Assembly (NCBI RefSeq): GCF_024679095.1
Contig: NC_066534.1
Location: forward strand, 17,921,163-17,985,162
From: Eriocheir sinensis
Lineage: Eukaryota > Arthropoda > Malacostraca > Decapoda > Varunidae
Length of the DNA: 64,000 bases
Reading direction: 5' to 3'
Shown here: piece by piece, positions 11,199 through 21,240 of the stretch
Position numbering within the stretch: the stretch's first letter is position 1
How the letters are laid out: each line of letters starts with the position of its first letter
The notes under the pieces: model-generated
What the model was told of the DNA's origin: nothing
Seen by the model: the letters and a program-made list of their open reading frames with translations, nothing else
Databases searched by the model: none
Program-made: the position numbers and the translations under genes

Positions 11199-11861
11199 TT
11201 ACTCCATTGGCAACGAAAAGCGGTCAATGCAATTCTTTAAGACGCTGATCGTGTTCTGAAGGAAAGTTGTTACAGTTGAGGATTACTCGGTCCGGGGAAG
11301 CAACTCTTATACCGATATCTGTATACTACACCGCCTACCGCGAAGGGGCTAGTCCGGTATATCTAGTTTTCGCGTCAGAGTGATCGATGTTGTTGAAATT
11401 GTTGAGGTACTTGAAGATATGTATCAAGTCCCCTCTTAGAGCCGATTTCACAGTCCAACACAGTGTCTTCGTAACAGCCCAAACCAAACTATAGAATCCC
11501 ATACAATACAAAATGGTGAGGTCTTCGATGCCACACTAAATACACAAGACTTTTCCTGCATAGTTTCATCAAATTTGTGAACTTAAATATAAACACCAGA
11601 CACTATACAAGGAAATTTCGAAGGCTCAGGTATTGGTTTGGGAGCTTACTAACCCATCATAGCGAACTGTGGAACTGGCCCTTAAGTCTCCTGCAACGAT
11701 GCTAGATTATCGTGTCTTATAATACCGATCTGTTTGGTGTGTTTCGGCGCACTGCAAATACTGACCCCGACATCCGATTCCTCATGTTACGACCGGCAGC
11801 GGCCTCCCAAGCATGTGGTATATATAGTTCTTGACCCAAGGTGCATGACTTTACACTTGTC
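11199..11861 (-). pseudogene. CR1/L2-like LINE reverse transcriptase C-terminal remnant
   Basis: Translating the - strand gives, in order, DKCKVMHLGSRT at 11861 downward, then DVGVSICS and further decayed sequence, then LRGDLIHIFKYLNNFNN at about 11437-11385, and finally TVTTFLQNTISVLKNCIDRF before a TAA at 11199-11201. KCKVMHLG, the RGDLI-F-Y/I-L block and the final TFKNRLDRF-like block are the usual landmarks of the RT 3' half and C-terminal tail in CR1/L2/Jockey-type non-LTR elements. At least one in-frame stop (after GGRCRS) and several frame changes separate them, so it is dead. The 5' edge abuts a (GGA)n run. The endonuclease and the catalytic YADD region are absent. Assignment to CR1/L2 rather than Jockey is from memory. 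Confidence 0.72.
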
Positions 11862-11967
11862 GAGGAGGAGGAGGAAAAGGAGGAGGAGGAGGAGGAGGAG
11901 GAGGAAGGCAAGTACAGGTTCCTGCATATATGAAACCTAAAACAAGTGATGAAATTCCACCATATAT

Positions 11968-12001
<34 letters not shown>
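11858..12001. repeat. (GGA)n and (AC)n microsatellites
   Basis: An imperfect GGA run (11862-11907) and, after a short spacer, about 16 perfect AC units (11970-12001). Confidence 0.95.
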
Positions 12002-12003
<2 letters not shown>

Positions 12004-12086
12004 CGGAGAAGGAGAGAGAGAGAGAGATCGGTTGTGACTGTCGGAAGAGACCACAAGACAGGAACGGACCGGATACCACCACACCT

Positions 12087-12118
12087 TCCGCCCCCCCCTC
12101 CCCCCCCCCCCCCCCCTC
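12087..12118. repeat. Poly-C tract
   Basis: Cytosine run of about 30 bases interrupted by two T residues. Confidence 0.95.
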
Positions 12119-12235
12119 TGCTGCCAGTCCCGTCCCGGTTTCAGATACAAAAAGTAGTAGTAAGGATCCGGGAGAAGTATAGACAAAAAGAGGAAGAATG
12201 CTCCGCGAGGGTAGAGACCTGTGGTAGCTAAGACT

Positions 12236-12780
12236 GATGAAGAAGAGGAGGAAGGTGAGAAGGAGGTGTTGGAGGAGGAGGAGGAGGAGGTGCTGGAAGA
12301 GGAGGAAAAGGAGGAGAAGGAAGAGGTGCTGGAGGAGGAGGAGTAGTAAGGGAAGGAGGAGGAAAAGAAGAAGGAAGAGCTGCTGGAGGAGGAGGAGGAG
12401 GAGGAGGAGAAGAGATGCTGGAAGAAGAGGAGGAGTTGGAGGAACAGGAGGAGGATGAGGAGGAGGGAGGGAGGAGGAGGAGGAAGGAGGGGAAGAACAG
12501 GAACAGGGGGAAAGAGAGAAAGAGGGAGAGGAGGAGAAAAGAAGAAAAGAAAGAGAAGGAAGAAGAGCCGGAGGAGGAGGAGGAGGAGGAGGAGTGGGAG
12601 GAAGAGAAGATGCAGGAGGAACAGGAGGAGGAAGAGGAGGAGGGGAGAAGGAGGAGATGGTGGAAATGGAGGAGGAACAGGAACAGGGGGAAGAAGAGAA
12701 GAAGGAGGAGGAAGAACTACTGGCAAAGAAAGAAAAGAAAGAAGAGCCGGAGGAGAAGGAGGAGGAGGAGAGGCAGGCAG
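12236..12780. repeat. GGA-rich purine tract (~545 bp)
   Basis: GGAGGA and GAAGAGG mixtures with higher-order repeats such as AGATGCTGGAAGAAGAGGAG. The Glu/Arg frames in two registers are artefacts. Part of this tract recurs at 13068-13216. Confidence 0.92.
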
Positions 12781-13067
12781 AACACAGGTTGGTTATGCAT
12801 CAGAATTCGGGTTACATTCCAAAGACCCAACTTGTCACAGTGGCCCAGAATGAAAAACAAGACACAGAAAGGATATAAAAATTCCTGTCAGTTAACCACC
12901 ACCCCATCCCCGCCTATCAGCCGCTCACCCTCCTCGTCCCATACTCCGTCCCTCCCCCTCCTCTACCTCCTCTCAGTCCCTCCCTCCAGCACTCTTACTC
13001 ACAGGCAGAAGGAAACAGTACAGTGATTTATACATGCTGGTATTTGTTGTTGATTGATGTATTGGGA
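12781..13067. other. Unassigned spacer
   Basis: Mixed sequence with a C-rich patch at 12897-12992. No gene is recognisable. Confidence 0.35.
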
Positions 13068-13216
13068 GGAGAAGAAGAGATGCTGGAAGAAGAGGAGGAG
13101 TAGGAGGAAGAGAAGATGCAGGAGGAACAGGAGGAGGAAGAGGAGGAGAGAATGAGAGAAGGCGGAATTGGAGGAGGAACAGGAACAAGGGGAGGAAGAG
13201 GAGGAGGAGGAGAAGT
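13068..13216. repeat. Second copy of GGA-rich higher-order repeat
   Basis: Shares AGATGCTGGAAGAAGAGGAG and AGAAGATGCAGGAGGAACAG with 12412-12640, in the same orientation, so the pair is a direct repeat about 650 bp apart. Confidence 0.8.
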
Positions 13217-13865
13217 CATGATCTCGTAACTACTATAAGCTGAGGACGAATTGGAGGAGTTTTTTTGTATCAGATAGTTAGTGGAAATTTATGCATGGTA
13301 GAATAACTGTTAATAATCTTGTAGTTTTTTTAATATATTTTGGTTTTGAAATGAAGTGACGCTCTTGAACAATTAAGAAAAAGTGTTTGCATCATCTTCT
13401 GCTTGTCTCATTTTTGTTTATCCAATTATTTATTTATTTATTCATGTGAAGGGGAACTGATAACCGAACTCTCTATGCCTCCCCTACTAATATATGTTCG
13501 TTATTACCAACTCAAAAAAACAACGGCAACTTCTAAACGGCTTTCTCCTCTTCTTTAAAGTCCACATATTTCAATTACAACGAGTTTTTTTCTTTGCCTA
13601 TTTGCGCCATACCATTACTAACAGAAAATTGCTATACTGGATGCAGAAATTAACTCGCAAAAGTGGTTAATGGATAGCTCGTAATAGGGAACGGGATGTG
13701 GGTGGCAAGTACATTTCGAACTGATCTCAAGGGAATGGAATTGGCAGGGAGAGCTTGTAATTTGGAAGTTGGAGAGAAAGGAGAAAGAAGAGGAGGAGGA
13801 AGAGGAGGAGGAGGAGAAGTGAAGAAAGGAAAGGGGAGGAGCAAGGGGTGGAGGATGAAAGAAAC

Positions 13866-13866
<1 letters not shown>
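13217..13866. other. Unassigned AT-rich spacer
   Basis: AT-rich DNA with a short (TTTA)n at about 13431-13442 and a GGA-rich end at 13780-13845. No gene or known repeat is visible. Confidence 0.35.

Positions 13867-13867
<1 letters not shown>

Positions 13868-13917
<50 letters not shown>
13868..13917. repeat. (CA)n microsatellite
   Basis: About 25 perfect CA units. Confidence 0.98.
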
Positions 13918-13918
<1 letters not shown>

Positions 13919-14194
13919 CAAAGGCACTGAGAGAGGATAGAAAGCTGATCTCTACGGTTTCACATTCTGTCTGACTCGAGTCCCTTTCTCTCTCCACCGA
14001 CCCATCCACCCTCGACCCTCCACCTTCGACCCTCCAACCTCGACCATCCATACATCTACGACAATCGACCAGCCACACAGACACGCCAAGATGAGGTAAT
14101 AAAGAAGGCGACGTTACTCTTATATAGCGAATGTTTGTGGCCCACTATAACGAAGAAACGCAACCGACCTTACACGGACATACGCACACACTCA

Positions 14195-14196
14195 TC

Positions 14197-14246
<50 letters not shown>

Positions 14247-14277
14247 TGAATAGATGAATGGTAAGTGAGCTTATTGA

Positions 14278-14310
<33 letters not shown>

Positions 14311-14403
14311 TGAATAGATGAATGGTTAGTGAGCTTATTGAACACACACACACACACACACACACTGGTTAACCAACACCGTTTTCTCTCGGCCACTTAA
14401 CCT

Positions 14404-14450
<47 letters not shown>
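14195..14450. repeat. Three (CA)n tracts in a ~70-bp repeat, then (TG)n
   Basis: (CA)n tracts near 14199-14244, 14279-14309 and 14341-14366. The first two are each followed by GATGAATAGATGAATGG and GTGAGCTTATTGA. A (TG)n tract of opposite sense follows at 14408-14447, so the CA and TG tracts could pair. Confidence 0.93.
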
Positions 14451-14451
14451 C

Positions 14452-14528
14452 GCAAAACTGCAATTTTTGGCACATGGAATCACGCCCTCCCTGTATCCAG
14501 CTCACGCCCACCAGTTTGGGAACCACTG
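14452..14528 (-). mobile_element. hAT-type transposon terminus (fragment)
   Basis: The sequence ends in CCAGTTTGGGAACCACTG (14511-14528). Its reverse complement CAGTGGTTCCCAAACTGG matches the CAGTGGTTC-CAAACT terminal repeat typical of hAT elements such as the Charlie/Tip100 groups. The interior side carries CACGCCC motifs, also usual just inside hAT ends. No matching left end was found, and the (TG)n tract borders the fragment, so it is a one-ended remnant. Confidence 0.6.
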
Positions 14529-15065
14529 CACAAGATGGATATAGAACACCTTGCAATACCCTGAACAATACATTACAATACCTTGAAACACACTACGTAC
14601 TATACCATAACTCACACGTCGGAGTCTTAAAACGGTCTTGACTTACATCGGTGACTTAGGAGGCGCTCGTAATGCCACTGTTTAAGGGATGGAAATGCCG
14701 TGCGAGGTGTGTGACGCATGGGAGGGATAACTTGGGCCGATAACCCGCCATCAGAGAGAGTTTATGGCGCGAGGGATGAAGTAGCACGGCGTTGGAATAT
14801 GTCGCTCCACGCACGCAAGATGGAAATAATATAATAATGTCAGTCTGAACGTACATAAGGGATAGATGGATAGATATAAAGAGTAGCATGTGTTCCTCTT
14901 CCCAATCTTGTACACACACACCTTATGTTTTTTCTCTCAGCATATAAACTAGCGAATATAACAGACTCTTCGTGATAACAATGGTGAGTGCAGTTAAGGA
15001 AGACAGGAGGTTCACAGGCGGGTCAATACACGTGTGATGGAGGAGGTACGAGGAGTGGTGCATCA
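14529..15065. other. Unassigned sequence
   Basis: No gene or clear repeat seen over about 540 bp of mixed composition. Confidence 0.35.
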
Positions 15066-15290
15066 TTCCTGTGCCTGACGTGTGGGAAAATAAATACAGG
15101 TAGGCTTCCCAGGTATACATACGATTAACACCTGACCTTAGTATGTTCCTGCCTTCCTGTTCCGTGTGAATCAGCCAGTGTTTTGCTTGGGCCCATGAGA
15201 AGTGGTAGATTATTCTCTGTGCCTGACGTGTGGGAAAAAAATAAAGGTAGACTTCCCAGGTATACATATGATTAACACCTGACTTAAACC
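15066..15290. repeat. ~152-bp direct duplication
   Basis: TGTGCCTGACGTGTGGGAAA followed by TTCCCAGGTATACATA and GATTAACACCTGAC occurs at about 15068-15135 and again at 15220-15285, nearly identical. Confidence 0.88.
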
Positions 15291-15296
15291 GTTCAG

Positions 15297-15575
15297 CGAG
15301 TTCGTCTTGTCGAGAGGGTTTAGTACGTAGTCGCAGGCAATGGGAAGAGTCTGGGGAACACGGCTGACTTCAAGCGTCCTGTTAGCTCGTCTTATCGAGA
15401 GTTCAGTACGAAGTTGCAAGCAGTAAGGAGTCTGAGGAGCGCGGCTGACTTCAAGCGTCCTGTTAGTTCGTCTTATCGAGGGCGTTCAGTACGAAGTCGC
15501 AAGCAATAAGGAGAGTCTGGGGAACACGTCTGACTTAAAGCGTCCTGTTAGTTCGCCTTGTCGAGGGCGTTCATA
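15297..15575. repeat. ~83-bp tandem array (3.3 units)
   Basis: Units start at TTAGTTCGTCTTATCGAG-type sequence near 15299, 15384, 15465 and 15550, giving spacings of 81-85 bp. Each unit includes AGTCTGGGGAACACG-like and TGACTTCAAGCGTCCTG blocks. Confidence 0.9.
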
Positions 15576-16034
15576 GGGATCATCTTGACGCGGCCGCCAC
15601 GAGCATGCGTAGGCGTTCCTCCAGTGAGTGACGCTAAGCCCTTCTCGCCGCGGATCGAGTTACAACGAAGCTATAGCGAAGGCCAGTGAGCTAAACGTAC
15701 CGACTCTCTTTTTTTCGTCTCCTTTTTTTAAGTTCCACACGAGTATTAGTTTTTTTATTCTTCTTCTTTTCTCTCCTTCTCAGGGTTATGTTGAAGCGTG
15801 AGTCTGCGTATAGTTGTTAGGGTCAAAAGTACTGATTAGGAGACGCAAAGACCACGACACTCCGCGTCAGTATATGCGAGATGCCTGCGTCGACCAGAGA
15901 GGGAAACGAGGTGGAAAAAGTACTTCCCATGTGGCATATATATAATACAAGACTTATTTCACAGTGATAGCAAATAATACATGAAGGAGTTGGGCGTAGG
16001 AAATATGGAAAAATAACCTCCTTCTCTTCCTTAT
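15576..16034. other. Unassigned sequence
   Basis: No gene or repeat recognised over about 460 bp. The start is moderately CpG-rich (GACGCGGCCGCCACGAGC). Confidence 0.35.
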
Positions 16035-16192
16035 CAAACTCCTTCTTCTTCTTCTTCTTCTTCTTCTTCTTCTTCTTCTCCTTCTCCTCCTCCTCCTCCT
16101 CCTCCTCCTCCTTCTTCTTCTTCTTCTTCTTCTTCTTCTCCTTCTTCTTCTCCTTCTTCTTCTCCTCCTCCTCCTCCTCCTCCTCCCACTCC
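16035..16192. repeat. (TTC)n/(TCC)n tract
   Basis: Alternating TTC and TCC runs over about 155 bp. Confidence 0.95.
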
Positions 16193-16352
16193 AACGCGTT
16201 CTTCACCCTTCCTCTCGCTGTCATTTTCAATCTGATAAATTTTCTCCGTCACACGCCTTGTGACCTCCCTGTCGCCTCCTCTTTCTTCTCTCCTCCTAAA
16301 CACCCGCCTCGCCGCGCTGGAGGGGAAAAGGGACTGACGAGGAAGAGAGAGG

Positions 16353-16545
16353 GGAGAGGGGGGACGCAGCAAGTCAGCCCTTTAGATACCGGGATGTATG
16401 GGATGGAGAGGGAGAGAGAGAGAGCGAGAGCGAGGGAAAGGGAAGGAGAGGGGGGACGCAGCAAGTCAGCCCTTTAGATACCGGGATGTATGGGATGGAG
16501 AGGGAGAGAGAGAGAGAGCGAGAGCGAGGGAAAGGGAAGGGAAAG
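16353..16545. repeat. ~95-bp recent direct duplication
   Basis: GGACGCAGCAAGTCAGCCC, TTTAGATACCGGGATG and a GA-rich tail occur at 16358 and again at 16452, differing mainly in GA tract length, which points to a young duplication. Confidence 0.93.
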
Positions 16546-16614
16546 GCCACCAGACAGCCCAACATGTGAGCCTCAGTTCCATGTTATCAAACTCTTCGAA
16601 AGCTTAGTCTATAC

Positions 16615-16780
16615 GTATAAAAAGGCTCTTGCAGAAGTTGATGGAGTTTCTCATGGGTGGTTTCATGAGCCTGGTGGTAGATTTGATAAGCTTATGCACT
16701 GTGAACGGGAAAAAGACTCATGACAACCCGCCGTCGCTTCTCTCTGGCCTTGAAGAGCATTCGTAACAACAGCTCCAAAG
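16615..16780 (+). repeat. Dispersed ~150-bp satellite family, locus 3 (single unit)
   Basis: One diverged unit with CTCATGGGTGGTTTCATGAG, CCTGGTGGTAGATTTGATAA, GCACTGTGAACGGGAAAAAG and CTCTGGCCTTGAAGAGC in the family order. Confidence 0.7.
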
Positions 16781-16894
16781 GTTTGATAATTCCAGTGTCA
16801 GGCCGCGCCCCTCAGCCCTCCTCCAGCAGCGCCTTCCTCACCCACGGCTTGGACCTCCTCGCCTCAGTTCCTCGGGCATCGTGGCGGCTATTCC

Positions 16895-16896
<2 letters not shown>

Positions 16897-16941
<45 letters not shown>
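16897..16941. repeat. (TG)n microsatellite
   Basis: About 22 perfect GT units. Confidence 0.97.
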
Positions 16942-16942
<1 letters not shown>

Positions 16943-17049
16943 TCCCTCGTGTCCACTCTCATGATCACACACAGAAAAAAATTCGGTGAGGAGTTTGGCG
17001 CGTTATCTCCTAATAGAGCCTGACTTCCCTTCGCGAGCACCGACCCAGA

Positions 17050-17312
17050 CGTCCGGTGAGAAGTAGCTTTGTCTTCTGCCTTTCTGTTTCGTGCTTGGCC
17101 ATCGTTTAATGCGGTCGCTTTTATCATTTTTTTTTCTCATCTTTTCTCATGACGTCGCACAAACACTCTCCGATTCTACGCTCCGGTGAAAAGCAGTTCG
17201 TCTTCTATCTTTCCTTTTTGTGCTTGGTTTTCGTTTTGCTTTTCTTTTCTCATCTTTTCCCCTGAAGCAAGTGAGTCGCAAAAACCCTCTCCACGACGCT
17301 CCTATACGCTCC
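17050..17312. repeat. ~125-bp direct duplication
   Basis: TCCGGTGAGAAGTAGCTTTG at 17052 and TCCGGTGAAAAGCAGTTCG at 17182 head two diverged copies that also share TTTCTCATCTTTTC and GTCGCA-AAACCCTCTCC-like blocks. Confidence 0.7.
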
Positions 17313-18074
17313 TCGGCATGCAGAAGACAGCGACGCATTAGGCAGGCAGGTAACGCAAGCGGAACAGGAAGAAAAATGCGAAGGATCATACTGGTTTAGG
17401 CCGTTCAGTGTTGGTTGTCGGGCGTCACCGTGGACAGAGACTCCTTGGGATACACGGCAGGGACGCGTATTCCTTATAGTGAGGGATTCAGACAAGGACA
17501 GCAGCCTGAGCACTCGCATTCCCAAGCATGAGGCGGCGAAGTGGGCGGCGCCTCGACAAAATGGGGAAGATAACACGGATAAAGAAAAACCACAAACACG
17601 TCGGAGTGGAAAGATAATTTTAAATGATTTTCCTGTGAGTTCAAAGCGTTTAAGGGTGATTCCAGTGCACGTGAGCGGTCCGGGGTACAGGTAACAGTGC
17701 TGGAGGAAGAGGCGCGGCAGGTGTGCGAGGTGTTGAATGGTGCTTCGATGCTTTGGGAACAGACGGTCATGAGGGAACGTGAGCGTCGTGCTGCGGTCAA
17801 CAGGCCTGCAGCGTTCGCCTTCTTTGTTCTTGTTATTGCGGCAAGCTCGGGCTGACTCAGAGGGTGTTGCGGCGCCTCCCAGCATGCAAGGAACACCACC
17901 TCCGTCTCTCGTGCATGCGTGTTAGCCAAGTGATATAGATCATCCCATAATAGAGCAAGGGGCCGGTTTACAGGAGGATACACACATATAAAAGGACACT
18001 ATATACACGATGCCAGTCAGTTAAGCAATACACGCTCACACCGGACATAACCATCTTTCTTTCATTCCCGTACT
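17313..18074. other. Unassigned, comparatively complex sequence
   Basis: About 760 bp without simple repeats. Overlapping frames on the - strand (to 211 codons) show no motif I recognise. Two overlapping frames are open together, which argues against a gene. A TATAAAAGG string lies at 17987-17995 with no coding region after it. Confidence 0.3.
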
Positions 18075-18404
18075 ACATGAATCTGCCCATGTCTCTCCCC
18101 TGCTTACGTTATAGTTCTAAGTAATGTCTTATAGAGAACACTAAGGGATTGGAAGATGCAGGATACTACGATATTTTAGACAGCTATATAACCTCCATCA
18201 GCAGGAACGTGAGTCTATCCATGTTTTCTTTTTGGGTTCTAGTTCTAAGTAATGTCTTATAGAGAACACTAAGGGATTGGTAGATACAGGATACTACGAC
18301 ATTCTAAACAGCTATATGACCTCCATCAGCAGGAACGTGAATCTATCCATGTTTCCTTTTTGTTTGGTTCTAGTTCTAAGTAATGTCTGATGCGGAACAC
18401 TTAA

Positions 18405-18646
18405 CCTCTTGACTACGGATTTCCTACAGTCAGACTTCACTAAGCTACAGAAATGGAATAAAAAGTGTCTGCTACAATTCAATGAAGAGAAATGTAATGT
18501 CCTGCACCTTGGGAGGGGATATCCAGCACACCAATACCACATGGGAAACACTCCACTATCCACCACAGAGGCAGAGAAAGACATGGAGTATAGTTACCAG
18601 GCTACATGCAGTGAAAGCCAAATCCGTGCCAATCGCAGCGGACGGG
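18405..18646 (+). mobile_element. TTAA-flanked 242-bp insertion with LINE RT fragment
   Basis: The insertion begins CCTCTTGACTACGGAT after TTAA (18401-18404) and ends ATCGCAGCGGACGGG before TTAA (18647-18650). The neighbouring unit keeps the empty site ACACTTAAAGAATGGTAAC, so TTAA is a target-site duplication. Reverse-complementing the right end gives CCCGTCCGCTGCGAT, which agrees with the left end at about half of the positions. TTAA duplication is the hallmark of piggyBac-type transposition. Inside, the + strand encodes a LINE-like piece (see separate entry), so this is either a non-autonomous element that captured LINE sequence or two nested events. Confidence 0.7.
18427..18597 (+). pseudogene. 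LINE reverse transcriptase fragment
   Basis: The open frame reads FLQSDFTKLQKWNKK, FNEEKCNVLHLGR and EAEKDM. This matches the layout LQ-DL-KL-W, FN-EKCKVMH-G, EKDLG seen just after the catalytic YADD block in CR1/Jockey-type non-LTR elements. Only this short piece is present: no YADD, thumb or C-terminal tail. The same KC-V-HLG landmark occurs in the LINE remnant at 11.86 kb on the other strand. Confidence 0.72.
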
Positions 18647-18879
18647 TTAAAGATAGTAACCACATGGATACTGCGACATTCTAGATAGTTATATGACCTC
18701 CATTAGCGGGAACGTGAACCTATACATATCTCTCCTGTTCTTTCGTTTTAGTTCCAAGTAAGGTATTATGCGGAACACTTAAAGAATGGTAACAACATGA
18801 CACTACGACACTCTACACATCTAAATGACCTCCATCGGCGGGAACGAAGGGCATATTATTGAACATTTCGTCGTACAAG

Positions 18880-19880
18880 CACACACATTTGACATGGCTT
18901 TCGTAGGAGTTGTTGTTTTTAACCCTGGTGGGAGTTTGACAAGACTTCTGTACCATGAACTCAAAAACCACTCATGAGAACGCATTTTACCTCTTGTTTG
19001 ACCTTTAGAAATAATTAACGTGAGAGTCGGTAGCATCTAAGAGCCTCAGCAAGCCAGGGGTAGTTTTTTCTGACCATGGTGGGAGTTTGACAAGACTTCT
19101 GTATAACCATGAACTCAAAAACCACTCATGAGAACGCATTTTACCTCTTGTTTGACCTTTAGAAATAGTTGATGTGAGAGTCGGTAGTGTCTAAGAGTAC
19201 CGACCCAAGCCTCAGCAAGCCAGGGGTAGTTTTTAACCCTGGTGTGAATTTGACAAGACTTCTGTATATCCATGAACTCAAAAACCACTCATGAGAACGC
19301 ATTTTACCTCTTGTTTGACCTCTAGAAATAGTTGATGTGAGAGTCGGTAGTGTCTAAGATTACCGACCCAACCCTCAGCAAGCCAGGGGTAGTTTTCTTG
19401 ACCCTGGTGTGAATTTGACAAGACTTCTGTATATCCATGAACTCAAAAATACACTCATTGGAACGCATTTTACCTCTTGTTTGACCTTTAGAAATAGTTG
19501 ATGTGAGAGTCGGTAGTGTCTAAGATTACCGACCCAAGCCCCACTCACTAAGCCAGGGGTAGTTTTTTTCTAATCCTGGTCGGAGTTAGACAAGGCTTCT
19601 GTACCGTTAATTATAAAAAGCATTCATGGGATCGCATTTTATCTCTTTGGCCTTTAGAAATAGTTGATGTGAGAGTCGGTAGTGTCTAAGAGTACCGACC
19701 CAAGCCCTACTAAGCCAGGGGTAGTTTTTTCTAATCCTGGTCGGAGTTTGACAAGGCTTCTGTACCGTTAATTATAAAAAGTATTCATGGGATCGCATTT
19801 TATCTCTTTGGCCTTTATAAATAGTTGATGTGAGAGTCAGTAGCGTCTAAAAGAAAGCCGACCCAAGCCCCACAAAGCCA
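18880..19880 (+). repeat. Dispersed ~150-bp satellite family, locus 4 (six tandem units)
   Basis: Units are anchored by the CCTGGTGGGAGTTTGACAAG block near 18922, 19071, 19238, 19400, 19575 and 19735, with spacings of about 150-170 bp. Each continues with ACCATGAACTCAAAAACCAC, CTCATGAGAACGCATTTTA, GACCTTTAGAAATAG and GATGTGAGAGTCGGTAG. The first unit still has the ACATTTGACATGGCTTTCG segment shared with the 52.6 and 60 kb loci. Later units carry a locus-specific ACCGACCCAAGCC spacer instead. Confidence 0.93.
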
Positions 19881-20149
19881 GGGCAAGGCAAGACGAGCGG
19901 CAGAACAAGCGGGCAAGACACTGAACACTTCCACAGCCGGGCGCGCGGCAGAAAAAAAATCACAGCTCGTTTATGTATATTCGCTTTTGATGCGCGTGAC
20001 ACACCGACTTTATCTTCCCGGCCTTGATGACCTCAGCGACACACCGGCGGCCGTTACGCCTCCCTCCCTACGGCCACCACGCGGGGAGTGACGACGGAGG
20101 GGCAAGAGTCCGTATTTTTAAACATATCGTCACCTTAGAAAAGTTAAAA
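19881..20149. other. CpG-containing spacer
   Basis: GC-richer stretch with GGCGCGCGGCAG and CACACCGGCGGCCGTTACGCC. No gene recognised. Confidence 0.35.
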
Positions 20150-20790
20150 AAAAGCCTCTCGTGGAAGTTACGGGGCCTTTCATGTATTGTTTTGTGATGT
20201 TAGTGATAGTTTTACACGGCCTCTGCATCTCGAACGGACAATCATGCATAAAAAAACAATCTAATCTTCTCTGTGGCTTTGTGAAATAGTGTAATGGGAA
20301 ATGTTTTGAAAAGCCTCTCGTGGTAGTTGCTGGGTTTTCATGGACTGTTTTGTGATGTTAGGGATAGTTTTACACGGCTTCTGCATCTTGAAGAGGAAAA
20401 TCACGCGTGGAAATCCGATTAACCTTCTCTGTGGCTTTGTGAAATAGTGTAATGGAAAATGTTTTGAATAGTCTCTCGTGGTAGTTGCTGGGTTTTCATG
20501 GACTGCTTTGTGATGTTAGTGGTAGTTTTACACGGCTTCTGCATCTCGAACGGACAATCATGCATAAAGACCTGTTTATTCTTCTCTGTGGCCTTGTGAA
20601 ATAATTGCAATGGGTAATGGTTTGAAAAGACTCTCGTGGAAGTTGTTGGACTTTTCATGGACACCTTTGTTATTGATGCTAGTGATACTTCTACACGGCT
20701 TCTGCACCTTGAAAGGGAAAATCACTCATGAAAATTCCTGTTAATCTCCTCCGCGGTCTTGGGAAATGTCGTAATGTGAGCAGGAGACGT
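20150..20790 (+). repeat. Dispersed ~150-bp satellite family, locus 5 (four tandem units)
   Basis: Units start with CTCTCGTGG near 20156, 20312, 20472 and 20632, spaced about 158 bp. They share GATAGTTTTACACGGCTTCT, GCATCTCGAACGGACAATCA and CTTCTCTGTGGCTTTGTGAA. Block order matches the other loci (GGTAGTTT, GGCTTCTGTACC, CTCCTTTGTGGCC, GAAATAGTTGATG), so this is a diverged subfamily. Confidence 0.88.
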
Positions 20791-21240
20791 TAAAAAATTT
20801 GGGGTTAGGAATGAACAGCAGCGGTCCTAACTCTCACCCCTCCCCCCCGCCTCGACCCCGCCCCTAAGGATGGCGCCAGCGTCCCGAGCCGCGGAGTTAT
20901 GGCGGCCCTGACGGCGAGGCGGAGGCGGCCTGTGGGTCTAATGTCCTCTTAGCCTTATTATTTTGGCGACAACCCGCGCGGTTTGGAAAGTTTATTCGCT
21001 CTTATTTAGCCCTCGACGGCGTGTCTGGCGGTGTTGTGGTGCTCTGGGCTGGGAAAGAGCAGCCGTGGGGGCCAGCAGAAGCCTCGCCCTCACACACACA
21101 CACAAACACACACACACAAACACACCACCAGGACCTGTCACTACACGTAACCTAACCACTCCGTCCAGCGGGCACCCACCTCGCCTCACCTCATTAGCCG
21201 CGCCGCCCACTGAGCTGTAAGGGGCCGGGGGGGGGGGGAA
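20791..21240. other. GC-rich spacer
   Basis: Contains CpG-rich stretches (20840-20935 and 20970-21075) and a short interrupted CA tract (21091-21125). ATG-initiated frames here stop quickly. No gene recognised. Confidence 0.35.

Larger units (their letters stand above)
18075..18850 (+). repeat. ~129-bp tandem array interrupted by a TTAA insertion
   Basis: Units are anchored by TAGTTCTAAGTAATG near 18113, 18239 and 18371 and TAGTTCCAAGTAAGG near 18746. Spacings are 126 and 132 bp, then 375 bp. The last becomes 129 bp when the inserted 242 bp plus one TTAA are removed. Each unit carries CTACGACATTCTA and GACCTCCATCAGCAGGAACG. Confidence 0.92.

Noticed and set aside
11851..12726. 291-codon - strand frame and overlapping + strand Glu/Arg frames
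   Set aside because: Both translate the GGA-rich tract. The only real signal in that - strand frame is its last few codons, where it enters the LINE remnant in a different register.
17250..17983. Two overlapping - strand frames of 211 and 169 codons in non-repetitive sequence
   Set aside because: Two registers open together, no recognisable motif and no start or splice context. Listed only as unassigned sequence; a database search could reopen this.
17987..17995. TATAAAAGG as a promoter TATA box
   Set aside because: No coding region or conserved initiator follows. Such a string is expected by chance in 64 kb.
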